DNA from: Caldifarciminota bacterium
GTDB lineage: Bacteria; Hydrothermota; UBA3073
Length of the DNA: 35,616 nt
Direction: 5' to 3'
Assembly: GCA_030606335.1 (NCBI GenBank)
Contig: JAUWGP010000028.1
Location: 1 to 35,616, forward strand
In this document: positions 16,939 to 25,423 of the stretch, in pieces
Numbering within the stretch: position 1 is the first letter of the stretch
Layout: every line of letters begins with the position of its first letter
The notes under the pieces: model-generated
Database searches by the model: none
Told to the model about the DNA's origin: nothing
The model's input: only the letters and a program-made list of their open reading frames with translations
Program-made: the position numbers and the translations under genes

Positions 16939-17160
16939 ATGGCAAAAGGGAAATACAGACACCTACACGATTATGGTGGAACACTTTTTGTTGGTTGTAT
17001 AATAATTGGACTTGGTATAGGTATAATTATTGGGGAAGCTGGCGCCGGGGTATTGATAGGTCTGGGTGTAGGCTTTATTGTAATGGGGCTTAGCAAAATG
17101 ATATCCGGCTTGATTTCAAAACAAATTGATAAAGAAGAAGAGCCTGAAGAAAGAAAATAG
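16939..17160 (+). CDS. Small two-helix membrane protein, unknown function
   Basis: 73 residues. Two Gly-rich hydrophobic segments (about 15-33 and 36-55: FVGCIIIGLGIGIIIGE, VLIGLGVGFIVMGLSKM) are followed by a charged tail rich in Lys and Glu. I do not recognise the family; the glycine pattern resembles small oligomerising membrane proteins. GGGGG at 16930-16934 is a good ribosome site. Its leader (16883-16920) is nearly identical, over 38 nt, to that of the FKBP lipoprotein gene at 22517. It converges with the patatin gene, the two stops being 7 nt apart. Confidence 0.75.
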   Translation: MAKGKYRHLHDYGGTLFVGCIIIGLGIGIIIGEAGAGVLIGLGVGFIVMGLSKMISGLISKQIDKEEEPEERK

Positions 17161-17167
17161 TCTTTGA

Positions 17168-18058
17168 TTATTTATTAAAAAGAGCCCTCTTTATCCTGTA
17201 AAATATTGACCTTCTCATTTTTCGTCTTATTTCTGGTAGTGCCTGGATTGTTGCATCCCTTCCCTTCTGGATACAAAAGTCTATCCTTTTGTAATCAGCC
17301 CAGTGTACATCCTTAACATTTGGTGATATAATCACATCTGCTTTTGAAAGTTCCTGCTTAAACAGCCTGTGTTTTACTATCTCATCTACCCTGAAGTTGA
17401 TATCAAGACCAGTCTTGTACACGGTACAGTTTTTAAGTGGTGAACTCACATTCGATGCTATAACTACATCCGCGCCCATCTTTTTCAGTGCCCTGATAGG
17501 TAGATTTTGTGTTGCACCACCATCAACTAAAAGACACCCGTCTTTTTCCACAGAGGGAAATAACCCTGGTATTGCAATACTGGCTAATACTGCAGGAAGA
17601 ATATAACCCTCGTTTAGTATGAGGTCATTACCAGTTACAATATCTATTGCTGCCACACCAAGGGGGATTATTGTATCTTCAAATCTCTTTTTGTTAAAGA
17701 TTTTTTCAAGTAATTTTTCTATTTTGGTTTTATCAACAATGGATGGACGGAGAAAAAACTTACCATAGCTATATTTTTGTTTAATAAATGTTGTAATTCT
17801 TTCAAAGAGATTATTGTCTTTGTTGCTAAATACGCTGAATCCTATATCTTTAAAAGTATCAGATGAGAGAACTTTCTCTGCCTTAGTTTTAATTAGATAG
17901 GCATTCGGATAGAGGGAATATATCGCACCAATCACTGCCCCCATGCTCGTTCCACAAATAAAACTAATAGGAATGTTTTCCTCTTGTAAAACCTGAAGAA
18001 CGCCAATGTGTGCAAGTCCTTTAGAAGAACCACCACCGAGTGCGAGACCAATCTTCAT
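17168..18058 (-). CDS. Patatin-like phospholipase (RssA/YchK type)
   Basis: 296 residues, the short bacterial patatin size. The oxyanion loop GGGSSKG is at 8-14, the nucleophile is S38 in GTSMG, and the catalytic Asp is in VDGGATQNLP at about 179. The family hydrolyses acyl esters of phospholipids through a Ser-Asp dyad. There is no signal peptide, so it should be cytoplasmic or peripheral to the membrane. The C-terminal region includes ADVIISPNVKDVHWADYKR. AGAGGT precedes the ATG, and it has its own strong promoter at 18130-18158. It is divergent from the GNAT-like gene. There are no CBASS-type cyclase genes next to it, so a housekeeping role is more likely than defence. Confidence 0.93.
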   Translation of the reverse strand: MKIGLALGGGSSKGLAHIGVLQVLQEENIPISFICGTSMGAVIGAIYSLYPNAYLIKTKAEKVLSSDTFKDIGFSVFSNKDNNLFERITTFIKQKYSYGKFFLRPSIVDKTKIEKLLEKIFNKKRFEDTIIPLGVAAIDIVTGNDLILNEGYILPAVLASIAIPGLFPSVEKDGCLLVDGGATQNLPIRALKKMGADVVIASNVSSPLKNCTVYKTGLDINFRVDEIVKHRLFKQELSKADVIISPNVKDVHWADYKRIDFCIQKGRDATIQALPEIRRKMRRSIFYRIKRALFNK

Positions 18059-18129
18059 TGCTAAACCTCTATTTTAAAATATTAAAACAGACAATAACAA
18101 AGAATATGAGTAGTAATAATAATCTAACT

Positions 18130-18158
18130 ATTATATAACAATCTTATCTATTTGTCAA
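18130..18158 (-). promoter_or_regulatory. sigma70-type promoter of the patatin gene
   Basis: On the minus strand, TTGACA (complement of 18153-18158) and TATAAT (complement of 18130-18135) are 17 nt apart, a full consensus match. The leader to ATG 18058 is about 65 nt. Confidence 0.87.
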
Positions 18159-18237
18159 GCATTTTTTGAGAGAGTCCCAAAAAACTACCTTCGAGTTCTC
18201 TATTGAAAATCTTTTTCATTAACTTTATCATTTTTTA

Positions 18238-18266
18238 TTGACTTTTTCTATATTTAGTTGTATAAT
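18238..18266 (+). promoter_or_regulatory. sigma70-type promoter of the GNAT-like gene
   Basis: TTGACT at 18238-18243 and TATAAT at 18261-18266, spacer 17 nt. It is divergent from the patatin promoter about 80 bp away. The leader to the GTG at 18465 is about 190 nt; I see no riboswitch-like structure in it. Confidence 0.8.
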
Positions 18267-18464
18267 AGAATTGAGTCAATTAATCTGATGTATCGGAAAA
18301 ACATCGACAATTATATATTTTGTAAAATCAAACTCTTGTATTATTATAAGCTGGTAGTTTAACTTGAATTACATTGAACATAAAGATATTGGACCTATGA
18401 GGGAGTATTTATATATGTGACATCTGGTTTATTATGTGGAACTTGTCTTGTAGGGAGGTGAGTA

Positions 18465-19628
18465 GTGTCTCAAGAGCTTCTGAAGATTGAAGAGATTCCT
18501 CTTGGGGCCTCCCGAATCAAGGTCTTTGCAAACTTCCCCCGGCGTCTATATCAAGGAGACCCCTGTTGGACTCCACCTCTGCGCGGGGACCTACTTGGTA
18601 ATCGTCTTCTCGGGTTGGTTGGTTTACTGACCCAAAGACACCCCTATCATCGTCAGGCTGAGGTTACACATTTTTTAGCCTGGCGTGGGAGACATCCAGT
18701 TGGTAGAATTTCAGCAGCTATTAACAATCGTTTTAACGAATACTACGGTGTTCGCATTGGTTTCTTTGGGTTTATGGAATTTATCGAGGATTATGAAGTC
18801 GCCCGAGTACTTTTGGATAGAGCAAGAGAATGGGTAGATAGCCATGGGATGACCCTCTTTCGTGGTCCAGGAGAATATTCCAATGCTACCCACGAACGCC
18901 AGGGCATCTTAGTAGATGGGTTTCAATATCCCCCAACAGTGGAGATGACTCACAATCGACCTTACTATGGCGAGTTCCTGGAGCGATACGGTTTACGTAA
19001 GACAAAGGATTACTATGCATACACAATGGATATACAAACTCCCACTCCTCCCCGACTAAAGAAGCTGGTAGAAAAAGTACAACAGCGCCAGGAGATTGAA
19101 ACTCGACCACTGGTTCTGAAAGAATTACTCTCCGAGGTGCGCCTGATAATTAAAATCTACAACGAGGCGTGGAGTAAAAACTGGGGGTTCATGCCTATTA
19201 CCGATGAGGATGCTGCTGCCCTTGCTGATTCCCTGCGATTGATCGTAGACCCAGGTATGATACGATTTGCTTTCATCAAAGGTGAGCCCGTTGCTGTTCT
19301 GGGAGCTTTTCCTGATCCCTATTTTGCACTGCGACCGCCGTGGCACTGGTTCGGTGACTCGGACCTGATACGTATAGCCAGGTTATTCTGGATGCGACGG
19401 CATATCCCTCGATTACGTTTGATGTTCTTCGGGGTTCGTCCTGATTACCGATGTACAGGCATTGATGCTCTTCTATATTATGAAGCAAAGGAGTATGCAG
19501 TCCAATGTGGTTACCGCGAGTGTGAGGCATCCTTGCTTCTTGAGGATAATAATCTGATACTTCAAGCCCTGGAGTTTATGGGAGCAAAACATTACAAGAC
19601 CTGGCGTATTTACGATATGCAGTTGTAA
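18465..19628 (+). CDS. GNAT-like N-acyltransferase superfamily protein
   Basis: 387 residues from a GTG start preceded by GGGAGG. The C-terminal about 150 residues look like a GNAT fold: IRFAFIKGEPVAVLGAFPDP is a strand pair, FFGVRPDYRCTGIDALL resembles the acetyl-CoA loop (R-x-x-G), and NLILQALEFMGAKHYKTWRIYD is the final helix and strand. The N-terminal half (VTHFLAWRGRHPVGRISAAINNRFNEYYG, GFFGFMEFIEDYEVARVLLDRAREW) looks like a second, degenerate GNAT domain, so this is a tandem-GNAT protein of unknown substrate. Base composition and codon use (CGC, CGA, CTG, CCC) are more GC-rich than neighbours, suggesting acquisition from elsewhere. It stands alone between repeat blocks. Confidence 0.82.
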   Translation: MSQELLKIEEIPLGASRIKVFANFPRRLYQGDPCWTPPLRGDLLGNRLLGLVGLLTQRHPYHRQAEVTHFLAWRGRHPVGRISAAINNRFNEYYGVRIGFFGFMEFIEDYEVARVLLDRAREWVDSHGMTLFRGPGEYSNATHERQGILVDGFQYPPTVEMTHNRPYYGEFLERYGLRKTKDYYAYTMDIQTPTPPRLKKLVEKVQQRQEIETRPLVLKELLSEVRLIIKIYNEAWSKNWGFMPITDEDAAALADSLRLIVDPGMIRFAFIKGEPVAVLGAFPDPYFALRPPWHWFGDSDLIRIARLFWMRRHIPRLRLMFFGVRPDYRCTGIDALLYYEAKEYAVQCGYRECEASLLLEDNNLILQALEFMGAKHYKTWRIYDMQL

Positions 19629-20004
19629 AAATAATAAGGAAATGTAAAATCACAAAGACATTATTACAATATAAAAGTGTGCCTATCATTGCTTGTTAGA
19701 TATCCTTTGGTATTATGGACTGCATTACCTTGTTGGAGTGTAGTGGAAATCCCGCTGTGGCGGGGGTAATGCAGAATGGCAATCTCATACTGAGCATCTG
19801 TCATTGCGAGTGAATGAAATGAGCGTGGCAATCTCATTTACTATTACTAATACACCCGATATGCGATTGCTTCACCTGTGGTTCGCAATGACCAAAAAAG
19901 TAGGTGTCATTGCGAATGAATGAAATGAGCGTGGCAATCTCAATCGTATTACCAATTCAATTAACAAGAGATTGATTTAGAGTGAGTTTCGATAATAATT
20001 GGAT
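19629..20004. repeat. Dispersed repeat block before the SPFH gene
   Basis: GCATTACCTTGTTGGAGTG...GGGGGTAATGCAG at 19725-19777 is the second copy of the unit at 13838. GTCATTGCGAGTGAATGAAA at 19799 and a further unit at 19907 each end in GGCAATCTCA; an inverted unit (GCGATTGCTTCACC...CGCAATGACC) lies at 19862-19892. TTGACA at 20005 has no convincing -10 at the right distance. Confidence 0.82.
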
Positions 20005-20117
20005 TTGACATTTTAATTTTATGTTGTGGTTATTTGATATTTGATTTAAATCTATATTAGAATACATTGTCTGATAACCACTTGAATTTTTTACATCATA
20101 AATATAGGAGGTATATC

Positions 20118-20987
20118 ATGGATGAGTATTACGTAAAATTGGGGGGGAGAAGAGGAGGATATCTTGCACTATCTATTATAATAGGTATTATAGTTCTCAT
20201 CTTCTTAGGACGGTCCATAAAGATTGTTCAGCCAGGTTATGTAGGTGTAAGGGTCCTATTTGGTAAGATTGCTGAACCTACGCTTAAATCGGGATTTCAT
20301 GTTATAAACCCGTTTACCACTCTTTTAAGGATGACTGTGCGTACTCAGGCATACACCATGAGTGGGATATCGCGAGAGGGTAAGATTCGGGGCGATGATG
20401 CGATAGCAGCATTGACAAAAGAGGGCTTAAGGGTAAGACTTGATCTCACTATCTGGTACAAGATATTGCCTAATAAGGCAGGTGAAATTTATGAAACTAT
20501 AGGACTGGATTATGAAGATAAGATTTTGAGACCAGCTGTGCGAACAGTAATCAGGAATGTTACCTCTCAATTTACTACCGAGGATATATACGCCGAGAAA
20601 CGTCCACAGGTTACAGAAGCAATTCAGGAGATGTCAGTAGAGATGCTTAAAGAAAGAGGTATAATATGTGAAAAGGTTCTTGTTAGGAATGTGTCTTTAC
20701 CGGATAAGGTAAGAGATGCAATAGATTCAAAGTTGGCTGCAGAGCAGGATGCGCGGAAAATGGAATTTGTGCTACAGAAAGCTGAGAAGCAGGCTGAGGT
20801 TAAGGTAGTAGAGGCAGGAGGAATTGCAAAGGCACAGGCAATAATAAACAGAACACTAACAACAAAGTATCTTCAGCATGAGGCAATAGATGCATATAGA
20901 GAGCTTGCAGGCTCTCCCAATACGACCTTTATAATAATGCCGACGAGTCCAGAAGGAGTAGGTATCCCAATAATAATTGGGCAATAG
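20118..20987 (+). CDS. SPFH/prohibitin-family membrane protein
   Basis: 289 residues from ATG 20118, which has AGGAGG at 20106-20111; upstream extension is not needed. A single membrane helix (about 14-34) is followed by the SPFH domain: VQPGYVGVRVLFGKIAEPTLKSGFHVINPF, then LTKEGLRVRLDLTIWYKI, LRPAVRTVIRNVTSQFT and ERGIICEKVLVRNVSLPDKVRDAI. An Ala/Glu/Lys-rich coiled coil comes next (QDARKMEFVLQKAEKQAE) and a hydrophobic C-terminus ending GIPIIIGQ. Family members form large membrane-bound rings that control proteases or organise membrane domains. Here there is no adjacent NfeD or FtsH gene. This one is closest to prohibitin/HflK-type by eye. Confidence 0.93.
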   Translation: MDEYYVKLGGRRGGYLALSIIIGIIVLIFLGRSIKIVQPGYVGVRVLFGKIAEPTLKSGFHVINPFTTLLRMTVRTQAYTMSGISREGKIRGDDAIAALTKEGLRVRLDLTIWYKILPNKAGEIYETIGLDYEDKILRPAVRTVIRNVTSQFTTEDIYAEKRPQVTEAIQEMSVEMLKERGIICEKVLVRNVSLPDKVRDAIDSKLAAEQDARKMEFVLQKAEKQAEVKVVEAGGIAKAQAIINRTLTTKYLQHEAIDAYRELAGSPNTTFIIMPTSPEGVGIPIIIGQ

Positions 20988-21146
20988 GGGGAAAAGACAT
21001 TTGAAATAAAGAGAATCTCTTACAATCTCTTCCAATCCCTGTTGATCAAAAAAGAATCTGTTAAAAGTCTCTTTAATATCTGTTTAAAGGTAAATTTTGT
21101 TATAAATCTGTGTAATCGTGTATTATATTACACCAGGGGGACTTAT

Positions 21147-22247
21147 ATGGATTACAGGATTAAAATGCACGCAGAAGTTCTAATGAAGTACTCTCTTAAT
21201 ATTAAAAAGGGTGAAAAAATATTGATAATAGGTGATGTAGTTACATTTCCACTAATCAGGGAGTGTTATCGAATTGTAGTTGAGTTGGGTGCACTTGCAC
21301 AGGTTAGAATAACGAATGAAGAGTTGAGAGAAATATTACTAAAATATGGTAACGATGAACAGATAAAATATATTCCAGAGAATATTTTGATAGCTTTGAA
21401 AAAAGTAGATGCATTTTTGTCATTATGGGGTGGTTCCAATACAAGGATACTTACCAATGTGAATCCCGAGAAAATAAAATTAGCAATACAAGGTTCAGCT
21501 GAATACACGAAAATATTTTTTGAAAGAATGGCAAAGAAGAAATTAAGATGGTGTGGGACAATGTTTCCAAACAAGTCAAATGCTCAGGAAGCAAGCATGT
21601 CTCTTTCGGAATATGAAGATTTTGTCTATGGAGCTGGCTATATCGATAGTAAGAATGCGATAGCAAAATGGAAAGAAATAGACAAAAAACAGGGGAAGAT
21701 TTGTAAAATCCTTAATACAAAAAAACATCTAAGAATTGTATCCAGAGATACTGATTTAAGCATGTCAATTAAGGGAAGGAAATGGGTCAATTGCTCTGGA
21801 AAACTCAACTTTCCAGATGGTGAAGTATTCACAGGTCCTGTAGAAGATACTGTAGAGGGGCCTATAAGATTCAGCTTTCCAGGAATATATGCAGGAAGAG
21901 AAATTGAAGATATTCGATTGACCTTTGGAAAGGGAAAAGTGGTAAAAGCTTCTGCTGCCAAGGGTGAGGAACTGCTGCACCAGCTCCTGGAAACAGATAA
22001 AGGTGCAAGATATGTAGGAGAAATTGCAGTCGGAACGAACTACAACATACAGAAATTTACAAGAAATATGTTGTTTGATGAAAAGATCGGAGGAACAGTG
22101 CATCTTGCTATCGGAAGGTCGATTCCAGAATCTTTAGGGAAAAACCAGTCTGCAATACACTGGGATATGCTCTGTGACATGAGAGTTGGTGGGAAAATCT
22201 ATACAGATGGAGAATTGATTTATAAAGATGGTAAGTTTTTAATATGA
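21147..22247 (+). CDS. M29-family aminopeptidase
   Basis: 366 residues from ATG 21147 (CAGGGGG at 21134-21140), matching the roughly 370-residue M29 thermophilic aminopeptidase family; a start at 21042 would add untypical residues. M29 enzymes use two metal ions to release N-terminal residues from peptides. The metal-site segments are present: E226 in FPDGEVFTGP, E292 in YVGEIAVGTN, H319 in GTVHLAIG, and H338/D340 in AIHWDMLCDM. There is no signal peptide, so it is cytoplasmic. Its leader carries one or two units of the CCCTGTT leader repeat (about 21010-21085) that is amplified before the YbaK gene, and a near-palindrome GTGTATTATATTACAC at 21118-21133. Confidence 0.92.
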   Translation: MDYRIKMHAEVLMKYSLNIKKGEKILIIGDVVTFPLIRECYRIVVELGALAQVRITNEELREILLKYGNDEQIKYIPENILIALKKVDAFLSLWGGSNTRILTNVNPEKIKLAIQGSAEYTKIFFERMAKKKLRWCGTMFPNKSNAQEASMSLSEYEDFVYGAGYIDSKNAIAKWKEIDKKQGKICKILNTKKHLRIVSRDTDLSMSIKGRKWVNCSGKLNFPDGEVFTGPVEDTVEGPIRFSFPGIYAGREIEDIRLTFGKGKVVKASAAKGEELLHQLLETDKGARYVGEIAVGTNYNIQKFTRNMLFDEKIGGTVHLAIGRSIPESLGKNQSAIHWDMLCDMRVGGKIYTDGELIYKDGKFLI

Positions 22248-22274
22248 TTTTCAGGAATTTGAAGTGTTTTAATA

Positions 22275-22456
22275 TCTATAACACTAAGGAGTAACAGTCT
22301 TTAGACTGTTATAACCAAAATGATATATTTTTGTAACACCATAAATTGTATCGCTCCGAATGGTGTCACTCTAGTTTAGCCGTATATGTCATTGCGAGTC
22401 CTGATGACAATCGGGACGTGGCAATCTCATACTGGGCTTCTGTCATTGCGAGTCAA
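22275..22456. repeat. Dispersed repeats before the FKBP gene
   Basis: AACAGTCT-TT-AGACTGTT at 22293-22310 is a perfect 8-bp-arm palindrome. The text after it (TATAACCAAAA...ACACCATAAATTGT) repeats 16510-16550. GTCATTGCGAGTCCTGATGA at 22388 reads into GGGACGTGGCAATCTCA; a truncated unit follows at 22442. Confidence 0.8.
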
Positions 22457-22516
22457 CAACCTGTGTATAATTTTAATATTTAATATTTGATTTTTAATAT
22501 GATCATCGGGGGTATT

Positions 22517-22957
22517 ATGATTTGTAAGACATGTAAAGTCATTTGTTGCATTAGTATAATTTTTTTTGCATTAGCTGTAGTTGGATGTGGGTCATTTGAG
22601 ACTAATGAAACTGGTAAAATGGTTATTATGCCATCAGGATTAGAGTATATAGATATTGTAGTAGGTACTGGACCATTTCCTGATATAGGTTCAACAGTAA
22701 CCACACACTATACTGGATGGCTTGAAGATGGAACGAAGTTTGACAGTTCAAGAGACCGTGGGGAGTCATTCAGTTTTTTTCTTGGTTTGGGACAGGTAAT
22801 TAAAGGTTGGGACGAAGGGATTGCCACGATGAGAGTTGGTGGTAAGCGCAGGCTTATTATTCCTCCCGAACTTGGCTATGGAAAAGAAGGTTTTGGAGAT
22901 GTAATACCTCCAAATGCAACACTGATTTTCGAGATTGAATTGCTTGAGATAAAATAA
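22517..22957 (+). CDS. FKBP-type peptidyl-prolyl isomerase, probable lipoprotein
   Basis: 146 residues from ATG 22517 (GGGGGT at 22508-22513). The N-terminus is a lipoprotein-type signal with C24 in LAVVGCGS. A complete FKBP domain covers about 48-146: TTHYTGWLEDGTKFDSSRDR, then GESFSFFLGLGQVIKGWDEG and KRRLIIPPELGYGKEGFGDVIPPNATLIFEIELL. The residues that line the FK506 pocket (Y, F, D, V-I, W, Y, F) are all visible. It should catalyse proline isomerisation in exported proteins, anchored in the envelope. It is single-copy here. The leader at 22459-22496 is 37/38 identical to that of the small membrane protein gene at 16939. Confidence 0.95.
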   Translation: MICKTCKVICCISIIFFALAVVGCGSFETNETGKMVIMPSGLEYIDIVVGTGPFPDIGSTVTTHYTGWLEDGTKFDSSRDRGESFSFFLGLGQVIKGWDEGIATMRVGGKRRLIIPPELGYGKEGFGDVIPPNATLIFEIELLEIK

Positions 22958-23275
22958 AGGTTGTAACTGTAGAGGTTACGGATTTGGATATATCACCTTA
23001 CTTGGAATCTAAAGAAGCTAAGGTAGGAGCGACAGTCTTTAGACTGTTATATGTAAGAATAATAAAAATAACTGGTAGGAGCAACCTCCTGGTTGCGATC
23101 CTTTTAACATAATTTGAACCAACTAAATTAGAAATGAACCAAAATTTTAGATTTTCATTTGTAATTTTAATACCTGCCTACCGCAGGCAGGTTTAATTTT
23201 TGATCTTTAATATATCCAATATGTAATCTGTAGCTATCTATTTATTGAATCAGTTTTTATTAGATAGGGACTATT
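22958..23275. repeat. Intergenic repeats before the MCE-domain gene
   Basis: ACAGTCTTTAGACTGT at 23032-23047 is another copy of the palindrome at 22293. GCAACC-TCCT-GGTTGC at 23081-23096 recurs at 27886-27901. ACCTGCC-TACC-GCAGGCAGGT forms a palindrome at 23172-23192. AT-rich TTTAATTTTTGATCTTTAAT text follows. No gene. Confidence 0.78.
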
Positions 23276-23959
23276 ATGAGTAAATCTTCATATCCTATCC
23301 AGAAGTTCTTCTACTTTTCAGTCACTTTTACATTATCCTTGCTTGTGACCACATGCACATATATGAAGACGAATTATACTATATTGTTCGAGGATGATGT
23401 GGGTGACCTGAAGGAAAATTCTCATGTGTTTCTTGATGGTACTAAAATAGGTATAGTAAAAGATATAAATACACAGAACAGTAAGACGGCTGTTAAGATA
23501 ACGATAATAAGTATGTATAGAAAAGGTATTAAGGAGAAATCAGAATTTTACATTCTCGGTTCAGGCGATAAAACTCATATACAGATATATACTCTCGATA
23601 AAGATTCACCACCCCTAAAACCCGAAGCTACTGTAGAGGGTTCCCCAGAATACATTTATTGGACAAGAAAGGGAATTGAAAAGATAGAGGAATATGTAGA
23701 AAAGGGTGTAGAAAAGACCGAGGAATTCTTTGAGTCAGAAGCCTGGCGAGAGTTTAAGGATAAAACGAAGAAGGAAGTTGACAGAGTAAGAAATAAAGGA
23801 GAAGAAGAATTCAAGAAACATCTTCCAGGTATAAAAGAGGAGACAAAGAAACTCTGTGAAGAGGCAAAAAAGATAGGAGAAGAAATAGGTAGGAAAGTAA
23901 AAATCTATGTAGACAGTCTATTAAAAGAGGTGGAACAGGAGAAAGAAGCAATAAATTAA
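23276..23959 (+). CDS. MCE/MlaD-domain protein with C-terminal coiled coil
   Basis: 227 residues. The N-terminal hydrophobic segment (10-27) ends at C27 (LVTTC), possibly a poor lipobox or just a membrane anchor. Residues about 33-75 read YTILFEDDVGDLKENSHVFLDGTKIGIVKDI, the start of an MCE/MlaD domain (family: vYFdd.gGLkeGdpV.v.Gv.vGkV..I); the domain continues with ISMYRKGIKEKSEFYI. From about 130 on there is a long charged coiled coil rich in Glu and Lys. MCE proteins bind lipids and carry them between envelope membranes. No Mla ATPase or permease is adjacent, so it may act alone. The ATG at 23276 has TAGGGA upstream. CvpA starts 33 nt after the stop. Confidence 0.82.
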   Translation: MSKSSYPIQKFFYFSVTFTLSLLVTTCTYMKTNYTILFEDDVGDLKENSHVFLDGTKIGIVKDINTQNSKTAVKITIISMYRKGIKEKSEFYILGSGDKTHIQIYTLDKDSPPLKPEATVEGSPEYIYWTRKGIEKIEEYVEKGVEKTEEFFESEAWREFKDKTKKEVDRVRNKGEEEFKKHLPGIKEETKKLCEEAKKIGEEIGRKVKIYVDSLLKEVEQEKEAIN

Positions 23960-23992
23960 AAATTTTTAGTTTAAAACTGACTTGGAGGTTAT

Positions 23993-24529
23993 ATGCATTG
24001 GCTTGATATAATTATTCTTTTGGTAATAGTGATTGGAGGCATTTATGGATTAATCAGGGGTCTGGTAGGAGGGCTTTTTGGTATTCTTGCGCTTCTTGGT
24101 GGAATCTGGATTGCATCACGTACATATGGAAAATTGGCAACTTATCTTCCGTTTGGCAACACGATTTTATCTAATATCCTCAGTTTTATTATCATATTCT
24201 TAATTGTGGCTATTATAGTAACTGTTATTGGATTCATAATACGTAAGATTGTTCATTTTACATTTTTGGGATGGATAGATAGGATATTTGGATTGGTATT
24301 TGGAATTCTAATAGGTATCTTTACAAACTGGGTACTCTGCATCTTCATTCTTACGTTTGCTCCTGGTGGAAAAGATGTGATAAAAGATACGAGGTTTGCT
24401 CCTGTGATATTATATGCAGGCAGTTACTTCAGGAGATACTTTCAGAAACCAATACTGAAGGGAGAGAAAAAACCTAAAGAATTGAGTTGTAATTATGACA
24501 TTGTGGAGGATTCAAACATCAACATATGA
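23993..24529 (+). CDS. cvpA: CvpA family membrane protein
   Basis: 178 residues with four membrane helices (about 3-23, 28-46, 59-88, 99-123). The family start MHWLDIIILLVIVIGGIYGLIRGLVGG is characteristic. CvpA was named from colicin V production in E. coli and is linked to envelope homeostasis; its molecular activity is unknown. The C-terminal tail (after about 150) is hydrophilic and variable. GGAGG lies just before the ATG. Because of the 33-nt gap it is probably co-transcribed with the MCE gene, fitting an envelope theme. Confidence 0.88.
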   Translation: MHWLDIIILLVIVIGGIYGLIRGLVGGLFGILALLGGIWIASRTYGKLATYLPFGNTILSNILSFIIIFLIVAIIVTVIGFIIRKIVHFTFLGWIDRIFGLVFGILIGIFTNWVLCIFILTFAPGGKDVIKDTRFAPVILYAGSYFRRYFQKPILKGEKKPKELSCNYDIVEDSNINI

Positions 24530-24543
24530 TGCAAAATTTTTCC

Positions 24544-24572
24544 TTGACAAATCACCCTTTTTAACTTATAAT
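24544..24572 (+). promoter_or_regulatory. sigma70-type promoter for the YbaK gene
   Basis: TTGACA at 24544-24549 and TATAAT at 24567-24572, spacer 17 nt. Transcription from here would cover a leader of about 270 nt that contains five degenerate repeats before the ATG at 24849. Confidence 0.85.
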
Positions 24573-24617
24573 ATATATAATATAGAATAATAATTGACAT
24601 TGATGAACTTAAAAAAT

Positions 24618-24815
24618 GAAATTAATCTCTTACGATCTCTGAAGCTCCCTGTTAAAAGAATATCTCTTACAGGTCTCTTACAAGTCCCTGTTAAAAAAGG
24701 AACTCTTTGAATCTCCTCTAATCCCTGTTGAAAAGAAATAGAAACTTTAAATCTCTTTCGATCCCTGTATAATAAAAAAACAAAAATATTCTCTTTAAAT
24801 CCTTGTTGAAAAAAG
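24618..24815 (+). repeat. Five degenerate ~40-bp tandem repeats in the YbaK mRNA leader
   Basis: The units start near 24618, 24659, 24698, 24736 and 24776. Each has a CTCTT(A/T)-type block, a second ATCTC block, then AATCCCTGTTGAAAA or a variant. Unit length is 38-41 bp. Single or double copies in the same orientation occur at about 21010-21085 (before the M29 gene), 28088-28118 and 28300-28370. There are no open frames across the units. Confidence 0.75.
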
Positions 24816-24817
24816 CA

Positions 24818-24837
24818 GGTATATTGAATATTATACC
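24818..24837. promoter_or_regulatory. Palindrome abutting the YbaK ribosome site
   Basis: GGTATATT-GAAT-ATTATACC, 7 of 8 arm positions paired, directly precedes AGGAGGG. A perfect version is found at the same place before the gene at 26051. It could be an operator or an mRNA hairpin controlling ribosome access. Confidence 0.5.
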
Positions 24838-24848
24838 AGGAGGGTATC

Positions 24849-25313
24849 ATGCCAGTAGAAAAACTTAAGAATTTTCTGGACAGCAACAATATAAAGTATG
24901 TGTCTATCAGTCATTCTAAGTCATATACAGCCCAGGAAATTGCTGTTTCCGCTCACATTCCAGGAAAGGAACTTGCCAAAATAGTAATGATTAAGGTTGA
25001 TGGAAAAATGGCAATGGCTGTTCTTCCCGCTTCATACAAAGTAGATTTTGAGCTTCTAAAGAAGGCAAGTGGAGCAAAAAGTATTGAACTTGCAAGTGAG
25101 CGAGAATTTCAGGATATATTTCCAGAATGCGATGTTGGAGCTATGCCACCCTTTGGAAATCTTTATGGAATGGAAGTGTATGTTGCAGAGAGTTTGTCTG
25201 AAGACGAAGAGATTGCTTTTAATGCAGGTTCACACACGGAACTGATTAAACTTTCATACAAAGATTTTGAAAGACTGACAAAACCAAAGGTAATGAAATT
25301 CTCAATGCAATAA
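24849..25313 (+). CDS. ybaK: YbaK/ProX-type aminoacyl-tRNA deacylase
   Basis: 154 residues, one YbaK/EbsC domain. Typical features are [37 protein letters not shown] with the conserved Lys (K44), [18 protein letters not shown], and the terminal [19 protein letters not shown]. The family hydrolyses mischarged aminoacyl-tRNAs; its substrate (Cys, Ala or other on tRNA-Pro) cannot be read from sequence. GGAGGG precedes the ATG. Expression is probably from the promoter at 24544, through a repeat-filled leader and a palindrome. Confidence 0.92.
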   Translation: MPVEKLKNFLDSNNIKYVSISHSKSYTAQEIAVSAHIPGKELAKIVMIKVDGKMAMAVLPASYKVDFELLKKASGAKSIELASEREFQDIFPECDVGAMPPFGNLYGMEVYVAESLSEDEEIAFNAGSHTELIKLSYKDFERLTKPKVMKFSMQ

Positions 25314-25423
25314 GGGTGTTCAGAAATCTTAAAAGAAAGTATCTGCTGTTTCGGATATGTTGAAATAGTATTTGTCAAAATATTCACTAAAATACTATGA
25401 GTAGAATCTATTAATTAATTTAT

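Noticed and set aside
17168-18058. Patatin as part of a CBASS-type defence system
   Set aside because: No nucleotidyltransferase or accessory genes are adjacent and it has its own promoter, typical of stand-alone RssA-like patatins.
20067-20117. Extended start of the SPFH protein
   Set aside because: A strong AGGAGG directly before ATG 20118 and the family length favour the shorter form.
24818-24837. Intrinsic terminator before the YbaK gene
   Set aside because: The arms are AT-only at the core and no T-run follows; it abuts the ribosome site instead.
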